Assembly (NCBI RefSeq): GCF_036568125.1
Contig: NZ_DATCTF010000010.1
Location: forward strand, 62,001-126,000
Length of the DNA: 64,000 bases
Reading direction: 5' to 3'
Source: Magnetovibrio sp.
GTDB lineage: Bacteria > Pseudomonadota > Alphaproteobacteria > Rhodospirillales > Magnetovibrionaceae
Part shown: piece by piece, positions 52,709 through 61,419 of the stretch
Numbering within the stretch: the first letter of the stretch is position 1
Layout of the letters: each line of letters opens with the position of its first letter
The notes under the pieces: model-generated
Told to the model about the DNA's origin: nothing
Database searches by the model: none
Seen by the model: only the letters and a program-made list of their open reading frames with translations
Program-made: the position numbers and the translations under genes

Positions 52709-54244
52709 ATGATGAAAAGCCACATGATGAAAAGCCACATGATGAAACACCGTTCCCATGCCTTGGCTCCTGCTGGGGTCAACCGTTCATTGACGTTGAT
52801 GCTCGCCGTGTTGGCGACTGCGATGCTGCTGCTTCAGCCCCTGGCGGCGAACGCCAAGGGTGCGCCGGAAAGTTTCGCCGATCTGGCCGATAAGTTGCTG
52901 CCTGCGGTGGTCAACGTATCGACCACCCAGGTGATCGAAGGCAAGTCTTCCATGCCCGATATGCCGCAGTTCCCGCCGGGATCGCCGTTCGAAGATTTCT
53001 TCAAGGATTTCTTCGACAAAAACGGCGGCGGCGGTCAGCACCCGCAAAAGCGCAAGGCGACGTCGCTGGGTTCCGGGTTCATCATCGATTACCGCAAGAA
53101 CGGCGACGCCTATGTCGTGACCAACAACCACGTTGTCGAAGGCGCGGATGAAGTTTCGGTCATCTTGCAAGACGACACCCGCCTGAAAGCCGAAATCGTC
53201 GGTCGCGACGCCAAATCGGATTTGGCGGTTTTGAAGGTACACACCGACCGCAAGCTGCCCTCGGTCGGCTTCGGCGACAGTACGGCGTCGCGCGTCGGCG
53301 ATTGGGTTGTGGCGATCGGCAACCCCTTCGGCCTGGGCGGCACGGTGACGGCGGGTATCATTTCGGCGCGTGGCCGCGATATCAACGCCGGTCCCTACGA
53401 CGATTTCATTCAAACTGACGCGTCAATCAACCGCGGTAATTCAGGCGGCCCCATGTTCAACATGCAAGGCGAGGTCATCGGCATCAACACGGCCATCTTC
53501 TCGCCGTCGGGGGGCAGCGTCGGCATCGGCTTCGCCATTCCGTCCAACGCCGCTCAGGTGGTGATCGAACAATTGATCCAATACGGCCAAGTGAGCCGTG
53601 GCTGGTTGGGCGTGCACATCCAAGTGGTCACGGACTCCATCGCCGAAACCTTGGGGCTGAAAAAGGCCGAAGGCGCGTTGGTCGCCAGCGTGATCGAAGA
53701 CGGACCCGCGGCCAAAGCCGGCATCAAGGCGCGTGACGTGATCTTGGAATTCGACGGCAAGCACGTCAATGAAATGCGCAAGTTGCCGCGCATCGTGGCC
53801 TCGACGCCGGTGGAAAAAGCCGTCAGCGTGAAAGTTTGGCGCGATGGTAAAATCAAAACCCTGAGCGTGATGATCGGCCGCTTGGACGACGACAAGGAAG
53901 TCGTGGCCAGTGCGGATGAACAACCCAAGGGCAAAACGGCCGAGCATGCCTTGAACGAGTTGGGCCTGACGGTATCGCTGCCGACGGCGGAGGTGCTGCA
54001 GCGCTTCGATCTCGCCGACGGTGTCGACAGCTTGGTGATCACGGACGTGGACGCCGACAGTCAAGCCTACGAAGAAGGCATTCGCGCTGGTGATCTTTTG
54101 ACCGAAGTGAATCAAGAAAAGGTCAAAACCCCCGCCGACGCCGAGCGCGTGGTCAAGGCGGCCAAGAAAGACGGCAAGCGTTCGGTGCTGCTGTTGATCG
54201 AAGGTCAAGCCGGTTTCCGCTTCGTCGCGGTGAAACTGCAGTAA
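52709..54244 (+). CDS. degP: DegP/DegQ-type periplasmic serine protease (Do family)
   Basis: 511 residues. After a repeated N-terminus (MMKSH twice, then MMKH) comes a signal peptide with core SLTLMLAVLATAMLLLQPL, cleaved near ANAKG. The protease domain (about 50-290) has the triad His in TNNHVVEGADEV, Asp in AKSDLAVLKV and Ser in RGNSGGPMFN. Two PDZ domains follow (about 300-390 and 415-505) with SRGWLGVHIQVV and AYEEGIRAGDLLTEVN. It degrades or chaperones misfolded envelope proteins. There are three possible ATG starts in the 15-bp repeats; none has a good Shine-Dalgarno sequence, so the first is given. Confidence 0.94.
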   Translation: MMKSHMMKSHMMKHRSHALAPAGVNRSLTLMLAVLATAMLLLQPLAANAKGAPESFADLADKLLPAVVNVSTTQVIEGKSSMPDMPQFPPGSPFEDFFKDFFDKNGGGGQHPQKRKATSLGSGFIIDYRKNGDAYVVTNNHVVEGADEVSVILQDDTRLKAEIVGRDAKSDLAVLKVHTDRKLPSVGFGDSTASRVGDWVVAIGNPFGLGGTVTAGIISARGRDINAGPYDDFIQTDASINRGNSGGPMFNMQGEVIGINTAIFSPSGGSVGIGFAIPSNAAQVVIEQLIQYGQVSRGWLGVHIQVVTDSIAETLGLKKAEGALVASVIEDGPAAKAGIKARDVILEFDGKHVNEMRKLPRIVASTPVEKAVSVKVWRDGKIKTLSVMIGRLDDDKEVVASADEQPKGKTAEHALNELGLTVSLPTAEVLQRFDLADGVDSLVITDVDADSQAYEEGIRAGDLLTEVNQEKVKTPADAERVVKAAKKDGKRSVLLLIEGQAGFRFVAVKLQ

Positions 54245-54260
54245 CGCGGTTTTCCATTTC

Positions 54261-54300
54261 AAACAAAAAGCCCCGTCGTTGTCGGCGGGGCTTTTTGTTT
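54261..54300. terminator. Bidirectional terminator between degP and the diguanylate cyclase gene
   Basis: AAACAAAAAGCCCCG (54261-54275) pairs perfectly over 15 bp with CGGGGCTTTTTGTTT (54286-54300). Both strands have T runs, serving convergent genes. Confidence 0.93.
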
Positions 54301-54312
54301 GTCCGATCGTTC

Positions 54313-55740
54313 TTAAATTTCGTTTGGCGCCGGGGCGAAGGCGTAGTTGTTCTTGCCGCCGCCCTTGACGGCGTACATGGCGTTGTCGGCATGTTTCAAG
54401 ACCGTTTCGGCATTGTGTCCGTGGTCCGGGTAAAGGGCGATGCCGATGCTGGTGCCGACCTGCACGCTGTGACCGTTGAGCTCGATCGGTTCGGACAACG
54501 CCTGCAAAACCTTGGCGGCGACCATGGCGCCATCTTCAGTTTTGGTCAAATCGCTGAGCACCAAAACGAACTCGTCCCCGCCGAAACGCGCGGCGGTGTC
54601 GGCGTCGCGGATACACGCGTTCAGGCGCATCGCGGCTTCACGAAGCACCAAATCGCCTTGGTCATGACCCAGAGTGTCGTTGATGGGTTTGAAACCGTCC
54701 AGATCCAGAAACATCACCGCGCATTTGGTCTGGTTGCGTTTGGCCCGCGCGATGGCCTTGTCCAGGCGATCAAGCATCAAGGAGCGGTTCGGCAGGTCGG
54801 TGAGACCGTCGTGGGTGGCGACGTGACGTAGCTTCTCCTCGGCTTGGCGGCGGACGGTGACTTCGTCTTGCAGGGCGCGGGTGCGGGCCTCGACGCGCTG
54901 TTCCAAGGTCTCGATGGATTGGCGCAGCGCGGTGACGGCGCGATTGTGCGCGGTGATGTCGCGTGCCTCGATCATGAAATTGCTGCCCCGGCCACTGTCG
55001 AGGATGGAGATACCGACCTCCGCGTCGATCTGGTTTTGGCTGATGTCGACGAAACGCACCGGGATCAACATGTCTTCGGCCACCAGTTCGCGGATGTCGC
55101 CGGAAAAGATGCCTTTATAATCGTCGTGCAGGAACGTTTCGAGCGGTTGGCCGATGACTTCGTCCTTATAGGCGGCCTTGAGCATCTTCATGCCGGCGGT
55201 GTTGATGTAGGTGATCAGGCCGTCGTTCATCACGCAGATGAGGTCCAAGGCGTTGTCGACCAACTTACGAAACCGTGCTTGGCTTTCGTGGATCGCGTCG
55301 GTCAATTCAGCCTGGCGGGTGACGTTTTCGCCCATCACGATGTGCGCGGTTTCCCCCAGGTCGGGCACGCTCACCACTTTCAGACGCAGACTGACCAGCT
55401 TTCCGTTCACGCCTTTGATGCGCATGGGCATGGCGTCGGGTTCGTCGGCCATCACCGCGATGATGTTGTCGATGGTGGTGGCGAAATCGTCGCAGATCAG
55501 GCTTTGAAAGGACCGGCCGATCAGGTCCTCGGTGTTGTTCGCGCCCAAAATGGCAAGGCCCGAGGTGTTGACGTGGCGAATTGTGCCGTCGATGCACACG
55601 CACACCATGTCCGACAACGCATCCAACACGCCGGACATCGCAAAGGGCGACATCTCTTGCAAGATATTCGTCGGTCGAGAAATGTTTCGCGCCGTACCGC
55701 GATCGTCGCGCACGGGCTTTAAATCAGGGGCGTTGTTCAT
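54313..55740 (-). CDS. PAS-PAS-GGDEF diguanylate cyclase
   Basis: 475 residues, no membrane helix. Two PAS domains (about 30-145 and 150-270) are followed by a coiled coil (about 275-305, ALRQSIETLEQRVEARTRAL) and a GGDEF domain (about 310-470) with intact RFGGDEFVLVL. The inhibitory I-site RDAD lies five residues before GGDEF. It should make cyclic di-GMP in the cytoplasm with product feedback, responding to a PAS-bound signal or partner. No EAL or HD-GYP domain is present. Confidence 0.92.
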   Translation of the reverse strand: MNNAPDLKPVRDDRGTARNISRPTNILQEMSPFAMSGVLDALSDMVCVCIDGTIRHVNTSGLAILGANNTEDLIGRSFQSLICDDFATTIDNIIAVMADEPDAMPMRIKGVNGKLVSLRLKVVSVPDLGETAHIVMGENVTRQAELTDAIHESQARFRKLVDNALDLICVMNDGLITYINTAGMKMLKAAYKDEVIGQPLETFLHDDYKGIFSGDIRELVAEDMLIPVRFVDISQNQIDAEVGISILDSGRGSNFMIEARDITAHNRAVTALRQSIETLEQRVEARTRALQDEVTVRRQAEEKLRHVATHDGLTDLPNRSLMLDRLDKAIARAKRNQTKCAVMFLDLDGFKPINDTLGHDQGDLVLREAAMRLNACIRDADTAARFGGDEFVLVLSDLTKTEDGAMVAAKVLQALSEPIELNGHSVQVGTSIGIALYPDHGHNAETVLKHADNAMYAVKGGGKNNYAFAPAPNEI

Positions 55741-55977
55741 GCCTCAGCGGTATCCCATTATGAGCACAGATGTATTTTTTATTTATTTCCCTTAAACAAA
55801 ATGCCCGCCCCCAGGCGTTTCGGTAAGGAAGGCGGCTTTTTACACTCTTTATTTGTCAGAAACAAGCGCATAACCATGATGCACGTGTGGAGGCTTATTT
55901 CCGCAGTGGAAAATTGCGCCGGACAAGTCGATAATGCCCCTCCAGAGGGTCCATGATGTTGATAGAAGGGGGAATTC

Positions 55978-57345
55978 ATGTCCGACAGCATTAAATATCT
56001 GCTCACCGAAGATCGCATGCCTAAGCGCTGGTACAACCTGATGGCCGATCTGCCGGAAGCGCCGCCCGCCGTGCTGCATCCCGGTACCGGCCAGCCTGTC
56101 GGTCCGGACGATCTGGCGCCGCTGTTTCCCATGGCGCTGATCGGTCAGGAAGTCACCCAGGAACGCGAAGTCGAAATTCCCGAGCCGGTGCGCGACGTCT
56201 ATCGCCAATGGCGTCCGTCGCCGTTGTTTCGCGCCCGCAAGCTGGAACAGGCCTTGGGCACCCCGGCGAAGATTTACTACAAGTACGAAGGCGTCAGCCC
56301 GACCGGCAGCCACAAGCCCAACACCGCCGTGCCGCAGGCGTTCTACAACAAGCAAGAAGGCACCAAGCGCCTGACCACCGAAACCGGGGCAGGGCAATGG
56401 GGCTCGTCGATCGCTTACGCCGGGCAGTACTTCGGCCTGGAAGTCGACGTCTACATGGTCAAGGTCAGCTATCAACAAAAACCTTACCGCCGCGCCTTGA
56501 TGCAGACCTTCGGTGCGCGCTGCGTGGCGAGCCCGTCCGATGAAACCAATTCCGGGCGCGCGGTGCTGGCCGAACATCCCGACAGCACCGGGTCGCTGGG
56601 CATCGCCATTTCCGAAGCCGTCGAAATGGCCGCCGGACGCGACGATACCAAATATGCGTTGGGCAGCGTGCTCAACCACGTCTTGCTGCACCAGACCATC
56701 ATCGGCCTGGAAGCGATGGAACAGATGGACATGGCGGGCGACGATCCCGACATCGTCATCGGTTGCGCGGGCGGCGGTTCGAACTTGGCCGGATTGGCGT
56801 TCCCCTACATCGGACGCAACCTGCGCGAAGGCAAAAAGACCCGTATCATCGCCGCCGAACCGGCGTCGTGCCCGACGCTGACGCGCGGCAAGTTCGCCTA
56901 CGACTTCGGCGACACCGCCAGCCTGACGCCGTTGGTGAAGATGTACACGCTGGGCTCCAGCTTCGTGCCGTCGCCGATCCACGCGGGCGGCTTGCGCTAT
57001 CACGGCATGGCGCCGCTGATCAGCCACGCCTATGAGCTCGGTTTGATGGAGGCCCGCGCCTACGCCCAGACCGAATGCTTTATCGCCGGCGTGACCTTCG
57101 CCAAGGCAGAAGGCATCGTACCTGCGCCCGAAAGCACCCACGCGGTCAAAGCCGCCATCGACGAAGCGCTCAAATGCAAGGAAAGCGGCGAGAGCAAGAC
57201 CATCTTGTTCAACCTGTCCGGCCACGGCTACTTCGACATGCAAGCCTACACCGACTTCTTCGACGGCAAACTCACCGACGAACCCTACGACGAGGCGATG
57301 CTGGCGAAATCCCTCGAAGGCCTGCCCGACGTTGCGGCGGAGTAA
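55978..57345 (+). CDS. trpB: TrpB2-type tryptophan synthase beta chain
   Basis: PLP enzyme of 455 residues. The PLP Lys113 is in GVSPTGSHKPNTAVPQAF; the phosphate loop is GCAGGGSNLAGLAFPYIG and catalytic context ETGAGQWGSS. The extra N-terminal length and GLRYHGMAPLISHAYELG are features of TrpB2 rather than TrpB1. TrpB2 enzymes make tryptophan from indole and serine, usually without a TrpA partner, and no trpA is nearby; indole salvage is the likely role. It begins after an AGGGGGA site and is followed by a very strong terminator. Confidence 0.93.
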   Translation: MSDSIKYLLTEDRMPKRWYNLMADLPEAPPAVLHPGTGQPVGPDDLAPLFPMALIGQEVTQEREVEIPEPVRDVYRQWRPSPLFRARKLEQALGTPAKIYYKYEGVSPTGSHKPNTAVPQAFYNKQEGTKRLTTETGAGQWGSSIAYAGQYFGLEVDVYMVKVSYQQKPYRRALMQTFGARCVASPSDETNSGRAVLAEHPDSTGSLGIAISEAVEMAAGRDDTKYALGSVLNHVLLHQTIIGLEAMEQMDMAGDDPDIVIGCAGGGSNLAGLAFPYIGRNLREGKKTRIIAAEPASCPTLTRGKFAYDFGDTASLTPLVKMYTLGSSFVPSPIHAGGLRYHGMAPLISHAYELGLMEARAYAQTECFIAGVTFAKAEGIVPAPESTHAVKAAIDEALKCKESGESKTILFNLSGHGYFDMQAYTDFFDGKLTDEPYDEAMLAKSLEGLPDVAAE

Positions 57346-57360
57346 ACAGAGCTTATCCTC

Positions 57361-57401
57361 AACAAAACAAGGACCGATCTTTGATCGGTCCTTGTTTTGT
57401 T
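57361..57401. terminator. 19-bp perfect bidirectional terminator
   Basis: AACAAAACAAGGACCGATC (57361-57379) and its exact complement at 57383-57401 are separated by TTT. It ends trpB and the convergent membrane-protein gene. Confidence 0.95.
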
Positions 57402-57419
57402 GTACCCGTTCCTTAGGCA

Positions 57420-57983
57420 TTACTTTGGCGGATCGATGCCAAGTTGTTCGCTGAACGTCAGGAGCTGTTGTTTGTTCAACAGTTTTTGCAGATTCACGGC
57501 GTGTTGAACTTCTTCCTTTTTCAGGGCGGTACTGCCGCTTTCGGCAATCAACCGAGCGTTAGTTTCGTATTCTAAGCGCAGCTGCGCCCCCCACTGCGTT
57601 CCGATGAGTAGGCAGAGTACCAACGTTGTGATGCTGCTCGCCGTTATCAGCTGTAATAAGGCATCATTTTTACTAATCAAATACATGAACAATCCGCCAA
57701 TCAGGGTCAAAATACCGGGAAGAACGTCACCGATCGCTGGGTCGCGGCTTTGTCCCGTCATCTGACCGCTGATGGCCCCCAACAGGGCAAAGGTCACTAG
57801 GACGGCGAAATAAGCTGTGTACGGCATTTTTGTTGAGATACTGGACGATTGTTCCCCGCTTGATGTCTGGCAAAAATAAGTAACCACAGAAACGATCCCC
57901 GCGATCACAACGGCCACGAGAACAGGGGTATAGATGGCTTTGGACAGAAGCATGTCCATGAAACTGACTTCAAGGAATTCCAT
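57420..57983 (-). CDS. Membrane protein of unknown function
   Basis: 187 residues with four predicted membrane helices (about 13-37, 53-75, 87-105, 110-130) and a charged C-terminal tail of about 55 residues, partly coiled (KKEEVQHAVNLQKLLNKQQLL). No family is recognised. It lies 9 nt after the small secreted protein gene, so both are probably co-transcribed. Lower GC content than its neighbours hints at recent acquisition; this is an impression, not a computed value. Confidence 0.72.
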   Translation of the reverse strand: MEFLEVSFMDMLLSKAIYTPVLVAVVIAGIVSVVTYFCQTSSGEQSSSISTKMPYTAYFAVLVTFALLGAISGQMTGQSRDPAIGDVLPGILTLIGGLFMYLISKNDALLQLITASSITTLVLCLLIGTQWGAQLRLEYETNARLIAESGSTALKKEEVQHAVNLQKLLNKQQLLTFSEQLGIDPPK

Positions 57984-57992
57984 AAACGTGCC

Positions 57993-58256
57993 TCACATGT
58001 TTTTAAAACCGGGAATCGCCTGTTGCATGGGGGGGGGAATTTTGAGTGGAGCTGGCGGAGCTATGGTTGGATTGTTTTTTATGATCGGAGAGGTCTTTTT
58101 TTCCAATTCTCTGATGGCGCATACAACGGCATCGGCACCGGTGAGTCCCGCGCAAGGGGATGTGGCGGTTTTTAAGGTAGCGCCGCTTTCGGCATAGAGC
58201 GTTGCAGGAGATAAGCTGACTAAAGCGACAAAAGCGATTTTGGACACGGCGCGCAT
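57993..58256 (-). CDS. Small secreted protein of unknown function
   Basis: 87 residues with a signal peptide (about 1-22, MRAVSKIAFVALVSLSPATL, cleavage near YAES). The mature 65 residues hold two Cys (SPCAGL and VVCAIRE) and a Pro-rich end (NNPTIAPPAPLKIPPPM). First gene of the pair with the membrane protein at 57420. Function unknown; it might be anchored to or act with that protein. Confidence 0.65.
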   Translation of the reverse strand: MRAVSKIAFVALVSLSPATLYAESGATLKTATSPCAGLTGADAVVCAIRELEKKTSPIIKNNPTIAPPAPLKIPPPMQQAIPGFKNM

Positions 58257-58370
58257 TGTTCTTTTCCATAATGCGTCATGAGAAGAGAATTATAATCAAG
58301 CCACCCAATATGCGTGTGATTATCTGTGCATAATACACTAAAAGATGTGCCAATCATATGCTAAAAATTA

Positions 58371-58438
58371 CTCACCACACCACTTCCGTCGAACGCTTTT
58401 TGGTTTTGTCCACGGCCTTGGAATAGAGTTCCCATTCG
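58371..58438 (+). repeat. 68-bp direct repeat, left copy (duplicate of a gene 3' end)
   Basis: Identical over 68 bp to 60281-60348, where it forms the last 22 codons plus stop of the gene at 60282-61325. The left copy has no coding frame continuing. The arrangement resembles attL and attR of an element inserted at a gene 3' end; see findings. Confidence 0.85.
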
Positions 58439-58486
58439 ACGCGGTAGAGTGGTTCCGCACAATCCAAACCTTGAACCGTATATGAG

Positions 58487-58513
58487 GGAGCCGGCGCTTG
58501 ATGCGTCGGCTCC
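58487..58513. other. Hairpin GGAGCCGGCGC/GCGTCGGCTCC
   Basis: 11-bp stem with one wobble and a 5-nt loop, without a T run. It lies in the gene-free 58257-58687 stretch with the left 68-bp repeat and an interspersed repeat; nothing else is recognised there. Confidence 0.4.
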
Positions 58514-58600
58514 TTATGCGTTGGTGAACGTGTTTACGAAATCGACAAGGTCGCCCTCACTTCGGGCACTTCTATAGGCACGCCGGAGGAGGTTGCTTTC

Positions 58601-58663
58601 GACCCGTAAGCAGACGTAAGAACATCCATGCGACCATGTCCGTTTTTAGCCAAACGCAGACAT
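58601..58663. repeat. Interspersed repeat, copy 1
   Basis: Shares the exact 17-bp core ATGTCCGTTTTTAGCCA (58636-58652) and alignable flanks with 59371-59434. The core and the following CAGACAT form an imperfect dyad. On the minus strand both copies contain the short frame CVWLKTDM/CFWLKTDI. Confidence 0.7.
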
Positions 58664-58687
58664 CAAGGTCTTCTTCCAAGCGATCGA

Positions 58688-59260
58688 TCAGTCCACAGTG
58701 CCGGGCATATCGCGCCATCGTACATCTGCGACACCGAAACCCTTCATATTTACAGACTTGAGATAGGCCACGTATTCGTCGAGGGACCCGTAAGGTCCAT
58801 GCACCCCCTGAATGGCCTGCCATTTTTTACCGGTACCAAAGTCCATTACATAAAGCTTGCCCTCAACGGTATACCCGGTGACCCAGTGATTTGCCCCAGG
58901 CTTGGAATTCTCGATGAATATCCAGCGAGGATTATACTCTGGATCTACGCGGGACAGGGCATCGAGTGCAAAGTTGGCCGAATCGCCACAGTAGCCCTTG
59001 CTGTCGTTAAAAAGGGTCTCCGGATCGCGAATCAGTAAGCCAGATGGCCCCTGGGATTTAAGGCGTTTTTGAATAATCCCCTGGCGCTTCTTGTCGAAAA
59101 CAAAATTGTTTTCCAGCCACGCTGCCACGTCCTTGTGGTCGGTCCAACCGGATACGGTATTTTCGTAGTCACCAGCGACGGCAAAACCGACACACCAAGC
59201 TACTGTAAGCACCAATGCAAGGGTAGCCCGGGTCATATATGCCCATACGTTTTTAGTCAT
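58688..59260 (-). CDS. Secreted transglutaminase-like cysteine protein
   Basis: 190 residues with an N-terminal signal or anchor (about 8-28, TRATLALVLTVAWCVGFAVA). A papain/transglutaminase-like triad can be read in order: Cys in SKGYCGDSANFALDAL, His in PGANHWVTGYTVEG and Asp in LYVMDFGTGKKW. This matches transglutaminase-like proteins of the periplasm, which may be hydrolases rather than crosslinkers. It is inside the islet bounded by 68-bp repeats and stands alone. Substrate unknown. Confidence 0.72.
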   Translation of the reverse strand: MTKNVWAYMTRATLALVLTVAWCVGFAVAGDYENTVSGWTDHKDVAAWLENNFVFDKKRQGIIQKRLKSQGPSGLLIRDPETLFNDSKGYCGDSANFALDALSRVDPEYNPRWIFIENSKPGANHWVTGYTVEGKLYVMDFGTGKKWQAIQGVHGPYGSLDEYVAYLKSVNMKGFGVADVRWRDMPGTVD

Positions 59261-59370
59261 TTGTCTTCCCCCCCCATTTCATAACACAAGTGACTAAAAC
59301 GATAATGGAAATCAGATGCGTTTTCTACAGTTTAGAACTGCAGTAAAAGCGAGAGGATAGATGTCTGCAT

Positions 59371-59434
59371 TGGGTCATAAGGAGACGTTTGTGGGAGCAT
59401 TCATGAATGTCCGTTTTTAGCCAGAAGCAGGCAT
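59371..59434. repeat. Interspersed repeat, copy 2
   Basis: Second copy of the 58601-58663 repeat; core at 59407-59423. Located in the 256-nt gap before the methyltransferase gene, which shows no other feature. Confidence 0.7.
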
Positions 59435-59516
59435 ACGCCCTACCACATAACCGGCTTGGCCATATAATGTCTAAGCCCGTTGCGTAAGCTTGGGGTGCGT
59501 AGGTTTGGGGAATGGC

Positions 59517-60236
59517 ATGCCATCGAAGACTGTTCGTCATAAAGCCGTTCGACGAGGCTCCCCGCGCCAATGGGGCGGTGTCGTTGTGGTGTATCTCTCT
59601 ATCCCGCTGGCTTTATTGCTATGCGGAGGGGATGTCGGTTGGTGGCAGGCGTGGATCTATTCCCTGCTGATTTTTGTCGCCGGCATAGGCGGGCGCATTT
59701 GGGCGGAACAGCGGCATCCGGGCTTGATGGCCGAACGGCAAAATATCGACAATGTCCAAACCGCGAAAGCTTGGGACAAAGTGCTTGCCCCACTGATGGC
59801 GCTGAGCTTGGGGTACTTACCGGTCATTGTGGCAGGGCTGGATCACCGCTATGGATGGTCCCCCGAATTTCCGTTATGGCTCACCTTACTCGGCTTGATC
59901 TTGATCTCGTTCGGATACGCTTTCGCCACGTGGGCCTTGGCAGAGAACCGCTTTTTTTCCAGCGTGGTGCGCATTCAGACGGATCGCGGGCATGTGGTGT
60001 GTGACAGCGGTCCATACCGGTTTGTGCGGCACCCGGGCTATGCCGGAAATATTCCGCCGCTGCTGGGCATTGTTCTGGCCTTGGGCTCGATGTGGGCACT
60101 GATTGCGGCCACGGTGGCGTTGATCATCACGGTGATCAGAACCGCACTGGAAGATCAGACGCTACAGGCAGAGTTGCCGGGCTATCGAGACTATGCGCAT
60201 CGCGTGCGCTATCGGTTAATTCCGGGGATATACTGA
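59517..60236 (+). CDS. ICMT/PEMT-like membrane methyltransferase
   Basis: 239 residues from ATG 59517 with GGGGAA 5 nt upstream; the in-frame TTG at 59490 has none. About five membrane helices. The C-terminal SAM-binding signature of isoprenylcysteine carboxyl methyltransferase and phospholipid methyltransferase families is present: DSGPYRFVRHPGYAGNIPPL and later EDQTLQAELPGYRDYAHRVRYRLIPGIY (given as LPGYRDYAHRVRYRLIPGIY, 20 residues). It methylates a lipid or other small membrane-soluble acceptor; unknown which. Second gene of the repeat-bounded islet. Confidence 0.85.
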   Translation: MPSKTVRHKAVRRGSPRQWGGVVVVYLSIPLALLLCGGDVGWWQAWIYSLLIFVAGIGGRIWAEQRHPGLMAERQNIDNVQTAKAWDKVLAPLMALSLGYLPVIVAGLDHRYGWSPEFPLWLTLLGLILISFGYAFATWALAENRFFSSVVRIQTDRGHVVCDSGPYRFVRHPGYAGNIPPLLGIVLALGSMWALIAATVALIITVIRTALEDQTLQAELPGYRDYAHRVRYRLIPGIY

Positions 60237-60280
60237 AGGGCCTCGCCCTTGCAATTTGTTGGCGTCGCCACGTTGGTGTC

Positions 60281-60348
60281 CTCACCACACCACTTCCGTC
60301 GAACGCTTTTTGGTTTTGTCCACGGCCTTGGAATAGAGTTCCCATTCG
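60281..60348 (+). repeat. 68-bp direct repeat, right copy (3' end of an intact gene)
   Basis: Exact match to 58371-58438. It starts one base beyond the stop codon of the gene at 60282-61325 and ends inside it, so the intact gene keeps its 3' end. Confidence 0.85.
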
Positions 60349-61325
60349 TCACGGGGCAGATAGCGTTGGGCGAGGAAGTGGTAGAGCTCGGCCAATAGCC
60401 GTTCGGCCTTGGTGGAACGATTGGACGACAGCGTGCGCCACTCTTCGATAAGGCCTTCCCAGGCCCACAGGCGGCGGTGCAGGTCGTCGCGGTTTTGGCG
60501 GATGAAGCGGCTGACCTGGGCAATGTTGGTCAGCGCGGAGAGGATTTCGCCGGTCTGCGCGTCCAATTGTTCGAAAGAATTGCTGAACCCGTCGATGGCG
60601 ATCTTCAACAATCGTTTCAGCGGGGTGACGGTGTCGAGCACGCTGTGTTCGTGTTTGTAGGTCTTCTCCAGCCCTTGGACCGTTTTACGAATGCGCAGAA
60701 TTTCATGAAACTCGTCGCGCAGCGCTTCGATATAAGATAGTTCGTTGGCCAGGTTGGCGATGAGGGCCAGCACGTCTTCGCGGCGTTCTTCTTCGATGTT
60801 CAAGGCCTTGGCGGCAGCGGAAAACGCTTGGCTGATCTTTTCCTTGGTTTTTGGGTCGTCGACCACTTGCGCCAATTGATCGGGATCGGTGATCAGCATT
60901 TCCTCGCCCGACATCCACGACACCAACTGCATGGTCACGCGGTTGTGGGCAATGGCGCGGTGTTCGTCGGTGACGGCCCACGAGGCGCGGCCGCTGGTCA
61001 TTTCGCTCGGCACCTTGTCGCCGATGCGCAGTTCGCGCACGAACTTCAAACCCTCGGCGACGATGTCGAGCATCTTGGCGTCGGGGCTGTCGTCTTCGAG
61101 GTTCAGTTCGGTCTTGATGCCGGAAAATTTCAACGACACGTCGTGATGGTCGAGCACGGTGATCATCACCGCTTCGCCGGTGTCCTCGCGGGTGCGAAAC
61201 GAGGTTTGTTCGATGGAATGAAAAAACGGATGCGCGAAGGCGACCTGGGACGGCAGCGGTTTGTTCTCGCCGGATTGCTCTTCACCGGCTTCGGCTGGCG
61301 CGTCGTCGGTCGGCTCGTTTTGCAT
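60282..61325 (-). CDS. Conserved-looking soluble protein of unknown function
   Basis: 347 residues from ATG 61325; a TTG at 61376 would add 17 Arg-rich residues. The N-terminus is acidic and disordered (about 1-30). Residues about 45-130 look alpha/beta; the rest is helical, with coiled-coil-prone stretches around YKHEHSVLDTVTPLKRLLKIAI (given as HSVLDTVTPLKRLLKIAI) and FSNSFEQLDAQTGEILSAL, ending in KKRSTEVVW. No domain recognised and no signal or membrane segment. Its last 22 codons are duplicated at 58371-58438, which suggests that its 3' end once served as an integration site. Confidence 0.75.
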   Translation of the reverse strand: MQNEPTDDAPAEAGEEQSGENKPLPSQVAFAHPFFHSIEQTSFRTREDTGEAVMITVLDHHDVSLKFSGIKTELNLEDDSPDAKMLDIVAEGLKFVRELRIGDKVPSEMTSGRASWAVTDEHRAIAHNRVTMQLVSWMSGEEMLITDPDQLAQVVDDPKTKEKISQAFSAAAKALNIEEERREDVLALIANLANELSYIEALRDEFHEILRIRKTVQGLEKTYKHEHSVLDTVTPLKRLLKIAIDGFSNSFEQLDAQTGEILSALTNIAQVSRFIRQNRDDLHRRLWAWEGLIEEWRTLSSNRSTKAERLLAELYHFLAQRYLPRDEWELYSKAVDKTKKRSTEVVW

Positions 61326-61419
61326 CTGATCTGGCCGTTGCCTTGGTCGTGTTCTAGAACAGATAGAGTATCTCAACGGGTGTGAAGATCAATACCCACC
61401 ATCAACCGGCCAGTCTATC

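Noticed and set aside
55849-57420. 523-residue antisense frame over trpB
   Set aside because: Low-complexity His/Arg/Gly-rich translation typical of the antisense of a GC-rich gene; trpB has all family motifs.
58371-58438. Pseudogene remnant of the 60282-61325 gene by ordinary tandem duplication
   Set aside because: The copy ends sharply after 68 identical bases and begins one base past the stop codon, which fits a site-specific junction better; duplication cannot be excluded without related genomes.
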